Shown: positions 1 through 6,839 of the stretch, piece by piece
Layout: the number at the start of each line of letters is the position of its first letter
How positions within the stretch are numbered: the first letter of the stretch is position 1
Source of the DNA: Kiritimatiellales bacterium
GTDB lineage: Bacteria > Verrucomicrobiota > Kiritimatiellia > Kiritimatiellales > Pontiellaceae
Assembly: GCA_021734595.1 (NCBI GenBank)
Contig: JAIPIO010000163.1
Span: 1 to 9,143, forward strand
DNA length: 9,143 bases
Reading direction: 5' to 3'
Notes under the pieces: model-generated
The model's database searches: none
The model's input: only the letters and a program-made list of their open reading frames with translations
What the model was told of the DNA's origin: nothing
Program-made: the position numbers and the translations under genes

Positions 1-1417
1 CAACGGTTCCTTCGATGGTGATGGCGGCTTCCTTGATGCCTTCGAGCCCGACGACAGGCGTGACGTGCAGGTTCTCGAACGGCAGTTCGCGCCCCGTCAC
101 CAGCTCGTAAACCGTGCGCAGCGCGGCTTCCATCACCCCGCCGGTGTTGGCGAAGATGTCGGCGGCACCGGACGATAGGCCGAGGGGCGCATCCATTTTG
201 GAATCTTCCAGAGATTGGAATTCAATCCCGGCCTGTTTGATCATTTTCCCAAGCTCACGGGTAGTGAGCACAATATCCACGTCCTGCGCGCCGCTATCGT
301 TCATTTCGGCGCGGGCGGCCTCGAATTTCTTGGCGGTGCAGGGCATGATGGAAACCATGACGATCTCTTCCGGTTTCTTACCTATCTTTTTGGCATAGTA
401 GGTTTTAACCATGGCCCCCATCATCTGCTGCGGTGATTTGCAGGTGGAGAGATTGGAGAGCATGTCGGGATAGTAGTATTCCATGAAGGAAATCCATCCC
501 GGCGAGCAGCTAGTGAACATGGGCAGGGCAACCTCTTCCTTATCGACCAATGCCTTCTTCAGCCGCGTGAGCAATTCCGTCCCCTCCTCCATGATCGTGA
601 GGTCGGCAGAGAAGTCGGTATCGAAGATGGCATCGAAACCCATGCGGCGCAACGCGGTAGTCATCTTTCCGGTAACGAGTGTGCCGGGCTCCATGCCAAA
701 GCATTCGCCGAGCGCGGCGCGTATGGCGGGCGCGGTCTGTACGACAACCGTTTTCGTCGGATCATCGAGCGCCGGCCAGACCTCGTCGGGCTGGTGGCGG
801 TCGGAGATGGGTCCCACCGGACAGACGGCCGCGCACTGCCCACACTGCACACAGGGCACCGTGTCGAGATTCTGCGCAAAGGCGGGGCCAATCGTGGTCT
901 TGAAACCGCGGCTTTGCGGAAAGAGTGCGGATACGGTCTGAATGGCTGTACAAACGGTTACGCACCGGCGGCACGAAATACACTTGGCGCTATCGCGCAC
1001 AAGTCCGGCCGTGCTGTGGTCCTTGTAGCGCGGCGCTTTTTCGCCCTCGTAACGCAACTCCTTGATGCCGAGATCATGGGCGAGGCTTTGCAACTCGCAG
1101 TCTTCGTTGCGATCACAGGTTTGGCAGTCGCCTTCATGTTCGGAAAGCAAGAGTTCAACGACCAGCTTGCGAGCCTCGCGGACACGGCGGTTGTTGGTGG
1201 TTACCTTCATGCCCTCGGCCACGGGCATCACGCAGGAGGCCACCAGGTCCTTCACCCTCTCGATTTCGACTAGACAGACGCGGCATGCACCGATGGCCTG
1301 GATGTTTTCAAGATAGCAGAGCGTGGGGATCTTGATGCCTGCCTGCTTGCAGGCTTCCAGTACCGTGGTTCCCTCTTCAACGGTAAGCGGTGTGTTGTCG
1401 ATGGTCAGATTAATCAT
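1..1417 (-). CDS. hydA: [FeFe]-hydrogenase catalytic subunit HydA (HndD-like), 3' end outside window
   Basis: Catalytic subunit of a cytoplasmic multimeric [FeFe]-hydrogenase that reversibly reduces protons to H2. The frame is open for 472 residues to the window edge; relatives run to roughly 580, so the C-terminus with the third H-cluster motif is missing. Visible in order: an N-terminal [2Fe-2S] domain (C34, C45, C48, C62); a His-Cys3 [4Fe-4S] site (H94, C98, C101, C107); a two-cluster ferredoxin domain (C146, C149, C152, C156 and C189, C192, C195, C199); then the H-cluster domain with L1 TSCSPGW at 302-308 and L2 MPCTAKKFE at 358-366. L1 has Ser where the textbook motif TSCCPxW has its second Cys. 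The ATG at 1417 has GAGGA at 1426-1430, 8 nt upstream. It lies 29 nt after the hydB stop, so the two genes are cotranscribed. The domain order is that of NAD(P)-linked HndD/HydA enzymes. Confidence in the family is very high; the electron donor is inferred from the operon. Confidence 0.96.
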   Translation of the reverse strand, partial: MINLTIDNTPLTVEEGTTVLEACKQAGIKIPTLCYLENIQAIGACRVCLVEIERVKDLVASCVMPVAEGMKVTTNNRRVREARKLVVELLLSEHEGDCQTCDRNEDCELQSLAHDLGIKELRYEGEKAPRYKDHSTAGLVRDSAKCISCRRCVTVCTAIQTVSALFPQSRGFKTTIGPAFAQNLDTVPCVQCGQCAAVCPVGPISDRHQPDEVWPALDDPTKTVVVQTAPAIRAALGECFGMEPGTLVTGKMTTALRRMGFDAIFDTDFSADLTIMEEGTELLTRLKKALVDKEEVALPMFTSCSPGWISFMEYYYPDMLSNLSTCKSPQQMMGAMVKTYYAKKIGKKPEEIVMVSIMPCTAKKFEAARAEMNDSGAQDVDIVLTTRELGKMIKQAGIEFQSLEDSKMDAPLGLSSGAADIFANTGGVMEAALRTVYELVTGRELPFENLHVTPVVGLEGIKEAAITIEGTV

Positions 1418-1446
1418 ATCTCAATTCCTCGTTTATTAAATTCCCA

Positions 1447-4400
1447 TTACCAAGTGTGGACTTCTTCGCGGTAGTCGCAACGCAGGCAGCGCTTGGCCTG
1501 CCGGATCGCCGTGGCTTCGTCCCATGGCTGCTCCACTTCGTCGAAGTTGCAACGGCGACGCTCCACCGGAATCAGGGGCTGCTTTTCGCGGTCGTACATA
1601 ACGGGTTCCGCGTCGGGGTCGAAGAAGGTCGTGTTGCGCTTTTCTTCGCGCCAAAAGGCATTGTTTTTCCCGGTCAGGAGCTGGTCGATTCCCGCCGCAG
1701 CCTTTTCGCCGTCGGCAACCGCTTCGATGACGGACGAGGGTCCGATCGCCACATCGCCGCCGGCAAAGATCCAATCTTCGGAAGTCTGCTTGGTCAGTGC
1801 CGAGGTGGCCACGTAGCCGTTGCGCTGAACATTAAGGTTGATATTCCCCGTTATGCCCGCCAAGTCAACCGTTTGACCGATGGCCGCGATTACCTGGTCG
1901 CACGGGATGATGAAGTCCTCGTCCTCGCCAGCCACCGGGCGGCGGCGGCCGGAACGATCGAATGCGCCGAGTTTCATGCATTTACAGCGGACACCGGTTA
2001 CCTTGCCGTCTTCTACAACAAGTTCCTCCGGCGAAGTCAGCAGCTGAAGCTTAACGCCTTCGCTTTCGGCCTCTTCGATCTCCTCTTCGTAGGCCGGCAT
2101 CTGCTCACGCGTCCGGCGGTAGAGCACGGTCACGGTTTTGGCGTCGAGCCGTGCCGCAGTACGGGCGGCATCGATGGCGGCATTGCCGCCGCCAATAATA
2201 ACAACGTCGTTGCCAACCGGAACGGAACCGCGGACGTTGTATTCGCGCAGGAAACTGATCGCTTCGGTGACGCCTTCTGCGTCCTCGTTTTCCAACCCAA
2301 GCGTTAAACCATCCGGAGCCCCTACTGCAAGAAATACGGCTTCGTAGCCGTCCGCCTTAAGGCTTTCGAGGGTAAAGTCACGTCCAAGCGCCCGGTCGCA
2401 TTCGATATCGACGCCGAGGCGTTCTATCATGCGGATCTCGCGGGCGAGGATTTCACGCGGCAGGCGGTAGGAAGGAATGGTCTGCGCCATCATGCCGCCG
2501 GGGCGTGACGAAGAATCGAACACCTTTGGCTTGTAGCCGAGGCGCGCAAGAAAGTACGCACAGGACAGTCCCGCAGGACCTGCGCCTATGATCGCGATTT
2601 TTTTTGCGGCATTCTTTGCGTTCTCTTTGCATTCGGGAACTTGAATGATCATTTCCTGTTCCACCATGAAGCGCTTTATGCCGCGGATGGAAATCGGGCT
2701 GTCGAGCGAGGAGCGGCGGCAGTGTTCTTCGCAGGCGTGGAAGCAGATACGGGCACAGGCGGCGGCAAACGGGTTGCGTTCGCGGTGCAGCTTGAGCGCG
2801 TCGGCATAGCGTTTCTCTCCGACGAGCGAAACGAAGCCAGGAACGTCGACCGAGGCCGGGCAGGCGCTCTGGCAGGGTGCGCGTACCAGACCGGCGCAGA
2901 CTCCGGCGCGGCATTTCTTCTCGCGAATATGCTCTTCGTATTCGACACGGAAATGGCGGATGGTGGAAAGTACCGGATTGGCCGCGGTTTTACCGAGCCC
3001 GCACAGCGCGGTTTCCTTGATCTGCTCACCGAGCGAAATCAGTTTCTCGATATCGCCCTCTTCCCCTTTTCCATCGCAAATGCGCTCAAGGATTTCGAGC
3101 AGCCGCTTGGTCCCCACACGGCACGGGGTACATTTGCCGCAGGATTCTTCCTGCACGAACTCGAGGAAGAAGCGCGCGACATCGACCATGCAGCTGTCTT
3201 CGTCCATCACAATGAGTCCACCCGAGCCCATGATGGCACCGAGTTCGTTGAGCGATTCGTAATCGAGCGGAACATTGAGGTGCTCCTTTGGAATACAGCC
3301 GCCTGAAGGCCCGCCGAGTTGGGCCGCTTTGAATGGTTTTCCATCGGTTATACCTCCACCGATATCGTAGATGAGTTCCCCGAGCGGAACACCAATCGGA
3401 ACTTCAACCAAGCCGGTATTGTTTACTGCGCCGGCGAGGGCAAATACTTTGGTGCCTTTGCTCTTTTCGGTACCCATTTCGGCGTACCAGTCTGCACCCT
3501 TCAGGGTGATTACCGGCACGTTGGCGAAGGTTTCCACATTGTTGAGGAGTGTTGGCTTGCCCCACAACCCCTTGATCGCCGGGAACGGCGGACGGGGACG
3601 GGGTTCGCCGCGATTGCCTTCGATGGAGGTCATCAGCGCGGTTTCTTCGCCGCAGACAAATGCGCCCGATCCCATGCGGATTTCAAGCTCGAAGCCGAAG
3701 CCGGAACCAAGGATATTTTCGCCGAGCAATCCAAATTCGCGCGCCTGATTGATGGCCTTCTGCAATCGTTCGATGGCGACGGGATATTCAGCGCGGCAGT
3801 AAACATAGCCACGGTTTGCACCGACGGCGTATCCGGCGATCGCCATGCCTTCGATGACGCTGTGCGGGTCGCCTTCCAGCAGACTGCGGTCCATGAATGC
3901 ACCGGGATCGCCTTCGTCAGCGTTGCAGACCACGCTTTTCGGGGTATCATTTGCCTCACGGGTGAATTTCCACTTCAACCCGGTTGGGAAGCCTCCTCCT
4001 CCGCGACCACGCATTCCGGATTTAAGCATGTTGTCAACGACGGCTTCATCGCTCATCTCCGTAATGGCTTTGGCGAGGCCCTGATAACCTTTAACAGCGA
4101 TGTATTCTCTTATTTCAAATGGATCAATATTACCGCAGTTGCGCAGAGCAACCTTGGTCTGTTTTTTGAAGTAGTCGATCAGATCAATATCGGCAACGGG
4201 CTTTCCGCTCGCGGCATCCTTGTAAAGAAGGCTCGAAACAATTTCACCCCGGCCAATGTGCTGTTCAACAATGGTACGTGCATCTTCGCAGGTGATTCCC
4301 TGATAGAATACGTTGTCGGGCATAACCTTAGCCACAGGTCCTGCGGCACAGGGGCCCATACAACCGGTTTCAACCACTTTGACTTTATGCGAAAGGTCGT

Positions 4401-4596
4401 TCTCTTCAATGGCCCCGCGCAGTGCGGCGCAGATTTCCAAGGCGCCAGACGCCAGGCAACCGCCGCCAACACATACTAGAATTTGTTTGGAAGAGGCACT
4501 GCTCTGTGTTTTGTGATCAAAGCGCAGGCTGAGTTTTAAAATTTCAGCGTCCTGCAGTTTCTTTAGTTCAGAGATGGATGTAAGTTTTTCTGTCAT
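1447..4596 (-). CDS. hydB: HydB: NuoF-like hydrogenase subunit fused to a GltD/NfnB-like FAD-NAD(P) domain
   Basis: Diaphorase subunit of the hydrogenase complex, 1049 residues; ordinary HydB proteins are about 600. An N-terminal thioredoxin-like [2Fe-2S] domain has C42, C47, C79 and C83. The NuoF part follows: FMN/NADH loops RGRGGGGFPTG (196-206), NADEGDPGAF (225-234) and GSGAFVCGEE (309-318), and a [4Fe-4S] site C486, C489, C492, C532. After KKCRAGVC (560-567), where HydB normally continues into a ferredoxin domain, the sequence becomes GltD-like: cysteines 575, 579, 614, 618, 622, 626; an FAD Rossmann motif GAGPAG (671-676); a second dinucleotide motif GGGNAAID (802-809) followed by RR at 827-828, a pattern seen in NADPH-using relatives; AIGQ (905-908) and GGD (946-948). 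A last CLRC pair is at 1037-1040. The ATG at 4596 lies 2 nt after the hydC stop and has AGGA 9 nt upstream. The open frame extends further upstream but only into hydC. Likely role: passing electrons between NAD(P)H and HydA. The second nucleotide site is an inference. Confidence 0.95.
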   Translation of the reverse strand: MTEKLTSISELKKLQDAEILKLSLRFDHKTQSSASSKQILVCVGGGCLASGALEICAALRGAIEENDLSHKVKVVETGCMGPCAAGPVAKVMPDNVFYQGITCEDARTIVEQHIGRGEIVSSLLYKDAASGKPVADIDLIDYFKKQTKVALRNCGNIDPFEIREYIAVKGYQGLAKAITEMSDEAVVDNMLKSGMRGRGGGGFPTGLKWKFTREANDTPKSVVCNADEGDPGAFMDRSLLEGDPHSVIEGMAIAGYAVGANRGYVYCRAEYPVAIERLQKAINQAREFGLLGENILGSGFGFELEIRMGSGAFVCGEETALMTSIEGNRGEPRPRPPFPAIKGLWGKPTLLNNVETFANVPVITLKGADWYAEMGTEKSKGTKVFALAGAVNNTGLVEVPIGVPLGELIYDIGGGITDGKPFKAAQLGGPSGGCIPKEHLNVPLDYESLNELGAIMGSGGLIVMDEDSCMVDVARFFLEFVQEESCGKCTPCRVGTKRLLEILERICDGKGEEGDIEKLISLGEQIKETALCGLGKTAANPVLSTIRHFRVEYEEHIREKKCRAGVCAGLVRAPCQSACPASVDVPGFVSLVGEKRYADALKLHRERNPFAAACARICFHACEEHCRRSSLDSPISIRGIKRFMVEQEMIIQVPECKENAKNAAKKIAIIGAGPAGLSCAYFLARLGYKPKVFDSSSRPGGMMAQTIPSYRLPREILAREIRMIERLGVDIECDRALGRDFTLESLKADGYEAVFLAVGAPDGLTLGLENEDAEGVTEAISFLREYNVRGSVPVGNDVVIIGGGNAAIDAARTAARLDAKTVTVLYRRTREQMPAYEEEIEEAESEGVKLQLLTSPEELVVEDGKVTGVRCKCMKLGAFDRSGRRRPVAGEDEDFIIPCDQVIAAIGQTVDLAGITGNINLNVQRNGYVATSALTKQTSEDWIFAGGDVAIGPSSVIEAVADGEKAAAGIDQLLTGKNNAFWREEKRNTTFFDPDAEPVMYDREKQPLIPVERRRCNFDEVEQPWDEATAIRQAKRCLRCDYREEVHTW

Positions 4597-4598
4597 GA

Positions 4599-5126
4599 TT
4601 AAGCTTCCTCTCCTTCTGTATCGTAGTATGGCGCGAGAACCTGTTTGATTCGGGCGGGTTTTACACGCTGGTGGACGTCGTCGTTTATCATGATGGCCGG
4701 AGCCAGACCGCAAGCACCGAAGCACCGGGCGATTTCGAGCGAAAAGTTTTTATCTTCGGTGGTTTCGCCCACATCGATGGCCAGTTCCTTCTTGATCGAG
4801 TCGAGAACCTGCTTGCCGCCGCGAACATAGCAGGCGGTTCCGAGGCAGACGCGAATCACGTTTTTCCCGCGCGGTTGCGTTGAGAAGAAGGAGTAGAAGC
4901 CGACCACACCGGCCACTTCGCTGTAGGGCTTGTCCATGCCCTTAGCCACTTGGCGTAGAACATGTTCGGGAAGATAGCCAAACAATCCCTGTGCAATCTG
5001 AAGAACGGGAATAAGGCCACCCTCTTTATGTTTATACTCTTCTAGAATTTCATCCAGTCTCGCCATCAATTTCAGTTCGTCGATTTCCGACCCGCAGGCA
5101 CATGCCGTAGTCATATTTTGATCCAT
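4599..5126 (-). CDS. hydC: HydC: NuoE-like [2Fe-2S] subunit of the hydrogenase
   Basis: Small electron-transfer subunit of 175 residues, homologous to the 24-kDa NuoE subunit of complex I and usual in length for the family. Residues 20-90 are the helical NuoE domain (LIPVLQIAQGLFGYLP at 38-53, VAGVVGFYSFF at 71-81). The C-terminal thioredoxin-like domain binds one [2Fe-2S] cluster through C94, C99, C135 and C139 with the expected C-x4-C and C-x3-C spacing. It should dock onto HydB and relay electrons at the NADH/FMN site. It is the first gene of hydC-hydB-hydA, an order typical of multimeric bifurcating or NAD(P)-linked [FeFe]-hydrogenases. The ATG at 5126 is preferred because AGGAG lies 7 nt upstream. 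An in-frame TTG at 5144 lies upstream of that ribosome binding site and is unlikely. NuoE of complex I is excluded by the neighbouring hydA. Confidence 0.95.
   Translation of the reverse strand: MDQNMTTACACGSEIDELKLMARLDEILEEYKHKEGGLIPVLQIAQGLFGYLPEHVLRQVAKGMDKPYSEVAGVVGFYSFFSTQPRGKNVIRVCLGTACYVRGGKQVLDSIKKELAIDVGETTEDKNFSLEIARCFGACGLAPAIMINDDVHQRVKPARIKQVLAPYYDTEGEEA
4605..4611 (-). promoter_or_regulatory. Ribosome binding site deciding the hydB start
   Basis: On the minus strand this reads AGAGGAA, with the AGGA core 9 nt before the ATG at 4596. It lies in the last codons of hydC, so hydB translation is probably coupled to hydC. It fixes the hydB start against an open reading frame that runs upstream into hydC. 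Confidence 0.75.
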
Positions 5127-5288
5127 CACTTTTCTCCTAGTCAATCGGTTGTCAAACCCGTCGATAAAAACAGTGCAAGGCTGGTAAAAATACCTAGAAA
5201 CAGCAATTGATCAACACAACTCTCAAAATCGGGAATATTTATACGGAATATAAAGATTGCGTCGGGCAGGTTCCTCTCTAAAACAAGT
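5127..5288 (-). promoter_or_regulatory. Gap upstream of hydC, probable hyd operon promoter region
   Basis: About 160 non-coding bases lie between the stop of the phospholipase D-like gene and hydC. No rho-independent terminator hairpin is visible, so readthrough from upstream is possible. A weak sigma70-like candidate on the minus strand is TTGATC (5209-5214), 16 nt, then TATTTT (about 5187-5192), each matching four of six consensus bases. The -35 box overlaps a perfect 8-bp palindrome TTGATCAA (5207-5214) that could be an operator half. A 60-codon open frame across the gap has no family resemblance or good start and is not called. Confidence 0.3.
5134..5138 (-). promoter_or_regulatory. Ribosome binding site deciding the hydC start
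   Basis: On the minus strand this reads AGGAG, 7 nt before the ATG at 5126. It selects that ATG over the in-frame TTG at 5144, which lies upstream of the site. Confidence 0.8.
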
Positions 5289-6818
5289 CTAGAATGTGCA
5301 GAATCCTGTGGTTTCCTGGACATAATAAAGAGTTTTCTTCCACCAGAGAGCCGCCCCGCTCATTGAATACCGCTCGTACTCCAATGTATGGGAAAGGCCA
5401 TCAGAATTATTCCAGGCGTTTTCAAAGAAGGCATTATAGGCCGATACGACTTTTATGGCATTTCTTATATAGATATTGGCCTCCATATTATAATTCCCTA
5501 TATTCCGTCTGGTCCAGTTGGCTGATCCACAGATAAATTCATATTTCGCTTTTTCGGGATTGGTAATGGACGCTGCTTTAAGATGAAATTGTTCGCCGTG
5601 AGTATCGGCCCATCGGATTCTGATATTATCCCTTTCAGATTTTGCCAGCAACAGGGCCGCTACTGGACGGTTGGGAATGCCCTTTTTTTCCCGACCGAAT
5701 GCATCGCGGTTAGGATCGAGGATGAGATCAATTTTCACCCCCCTGCCCCCCGCGTTTGATATTGATTTAATTACTTCATAATCAGAAAGATAGAACATTG
5801 ATATACGTGCATGATCGCCCTCGCCTGCATGATTGAACAGTTCTACTATTTTATCCCGGATGCATCCTTCCGTCAGCCATTGTGCTTCAGGGTCGGAGAG
5901 AATATCTGCCGTTATTGCGCGTTGAAAGTCTACCAGTTTCTGCCAGACAAAACTCCACGCCTCTTCAAAATATTCCTTATCGGGTGCCAGCAATCCCCTT
6001 TTCTTTTTTGCACTCCACTGAATACATTTAAGCTCCGAATCCAACGCATCCAGAGCGATGCTGCCGCGAAGCTGCAAACCCACGTTAGAATGCGCTGAAC
6101 TCCCATCGGCCGGATTAAAACTGCTTACCGTTACGCAAGCAATTCCATCGGAATCGCTAATTATAACCTTCCTGTGGTTTGCCTTGAAGTGAAACAACCT
6201 GGATGCTTGAGCAATCGAGACCTTCTCCGGCTCCTTATCAAACGGGTTGGCAAGATAACGGCCGTCCGCCCATTTAAAAAATTTAAATACGAAACCTAAT
6301 GGCTTCATCGGCCAGCTGTATATCTTATTGGAGTCAGGTAGTTTGGATAAATCGGTAAATACGATAGAAATCCCTGCCCCAATCAGATCCTGATAGAATT
6401 CAGGGTCATCCTTCTCATAGATTCTGTTAATTGGATCGGTTAAACAAATGATCCGTATGCTTGGCTGCTGTTCTTTTTTTGCAACAAGGGCCTTCGCCAG
6501 CTCAGAGGAAATTTTGCGGCAAATAGCATCTGACTCCATGTCTCCCGTCCAAGCATTCCATAGAAAGAAATCAAGTACGATGAATGACTCCGCCTGCTGA
6601 ATTTGATGAAGGACGCCATCAAATATCTGTTGGTTTATTATGCGGTGTTCCGTGCGCTGGTCATAGCTCGTTTTATCGATTAATAGTCTTATATCTTTTT
6701 CAGGTATAAACCTTAATGGATGTTTTACATCCAGTCCCTCTCGGTCTGCACCGTGAGAATTTGAATGAATTATTGCGCAAAATACGATTGCTGTCATTGA
6801 TAATAGCCGTGTCGTCAT
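5289..6818 (-). CDS. Exported phospholipase D-superfamily protein (two HKD-type motifs)
   Basis: Phospholipase D/cardiolipin synthase superfamily protein of 509 residues from the ATG at 6818, or 515 from a GTG at 6836; the numbers below use the longer form. The N-terminus has basic residues, a hydrophobic stretch (about 11-23) and a plausible signal-peptidase site near G29, so the mature enzyme is probably outside the inner membrane. Repeat 1 has H221-x-K223-x4-D228, then SSFN (238-241). Repeat 2 has H418-x-K420, then GSANWT (437-442), but lacks the Asp usually five residues after the Lys, and the H-to-GS distance is about five residues longer than usual. The two His-Lys pairs should form one active site acting on phosphodiesters; substrate unknown (phospholipid or nucleic acid). 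The ATG is preferred for the signal peptide and for an SD-like AAGGGGTGAT upstream, although the spacing is long; for the GTG that sequence is too close. The gene follows mnmG almost directly, so cotranscription is likely. It is visibly richer in A+T than the hyd genes. Confidence 0.85.
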   Translation of the reverse strand: MTTRLLSMTAIVFCAIIHSNSHGADREGLDVKHPLRFIPEKDIRLLIDKTSYDQRTEHRIINQQIFDGVLHQIQQAESFIVLDFFLWNAWTGDMESDAICRKISSELAKALVAKKEQQPSIRIICLTDPINRIYEKDDPEFYQDLIGAGISIVFTDLSKLPDSNKIYSWPMKPLGFVFKFFKWADGRYLANPFDKEPEKVSIAQASRLFHFKANHRKVIISDSDGIACVTVSSFNPADGSSAHSNVGLQLRGSIALDALDSELKCIQWSAKKKRGLLAPDKEYFEEAWSFVWQKLVDFQRAITADILSDPEAQWLTEGCIRDKIVELFNHAGEGDHARISMFYLSDYEVIKSISNAGGRGVKIDLILDPNRDAFGREKKGIPNRPVAALLLAKSERDNIRIRWADTHGEQFHLKAASITNPEKAKYEFICGSANWTRRNIGNYNMEANIYIRNAIKVVSAYNAFFENAWNNSDGLSHTLEYERYSMSGAALWWKKTLYYVQETTGFCTF

Positions 6819-6839
6819 ATTCGCCCGGTCAATCACCCC

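Noticed and set aside
1456..2307. Plus-strand open frame (283 codons) antisense to the GltD-like part of hydB
   Set aside because: This is a shadow of the FAD/NAD(P)-binding coding strand, with no family resemblance of its own.
2662..2677. Third parS-like site (TGTTCCAC half-site) in hydB
   Set aside because: Only one half matches; the other half (CATGAAGC) does not, and the site falls at ordinary conserved coding sequence.
3319..4479. Long plus-strand open frame (386 codons) antisense to hydB
   Set aside because: It mirrors a G+C-rich real gene, has no recognisable motif, and the opposite strand encodes well-conserved NuoF motifs throughout.
4597..4725. N-terminal extension of hydB into hydC
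   Set aside because: The extra 43 residues are Arg-rich out-of-frame hydC sequence. The ATG at 4596 has a good ribosome binding site and a family-like N-terminus.
5203..5220. Rex-type redox operator upstream of hydC
   Set aside because: The sequence around TTGATCAA lacks the two TTGTGAA/TTGTTAA-like half-sites; only one half resembles the consensus.
5141..5323. 60-codon minus-strand open frame in the gap upstream of hydC
   Set aside because: It overlaps the end of the PLD-like gene and the hydC leader, and has no clear ribosome binding site or recognisable feature apart from a short hydrophobic tail.
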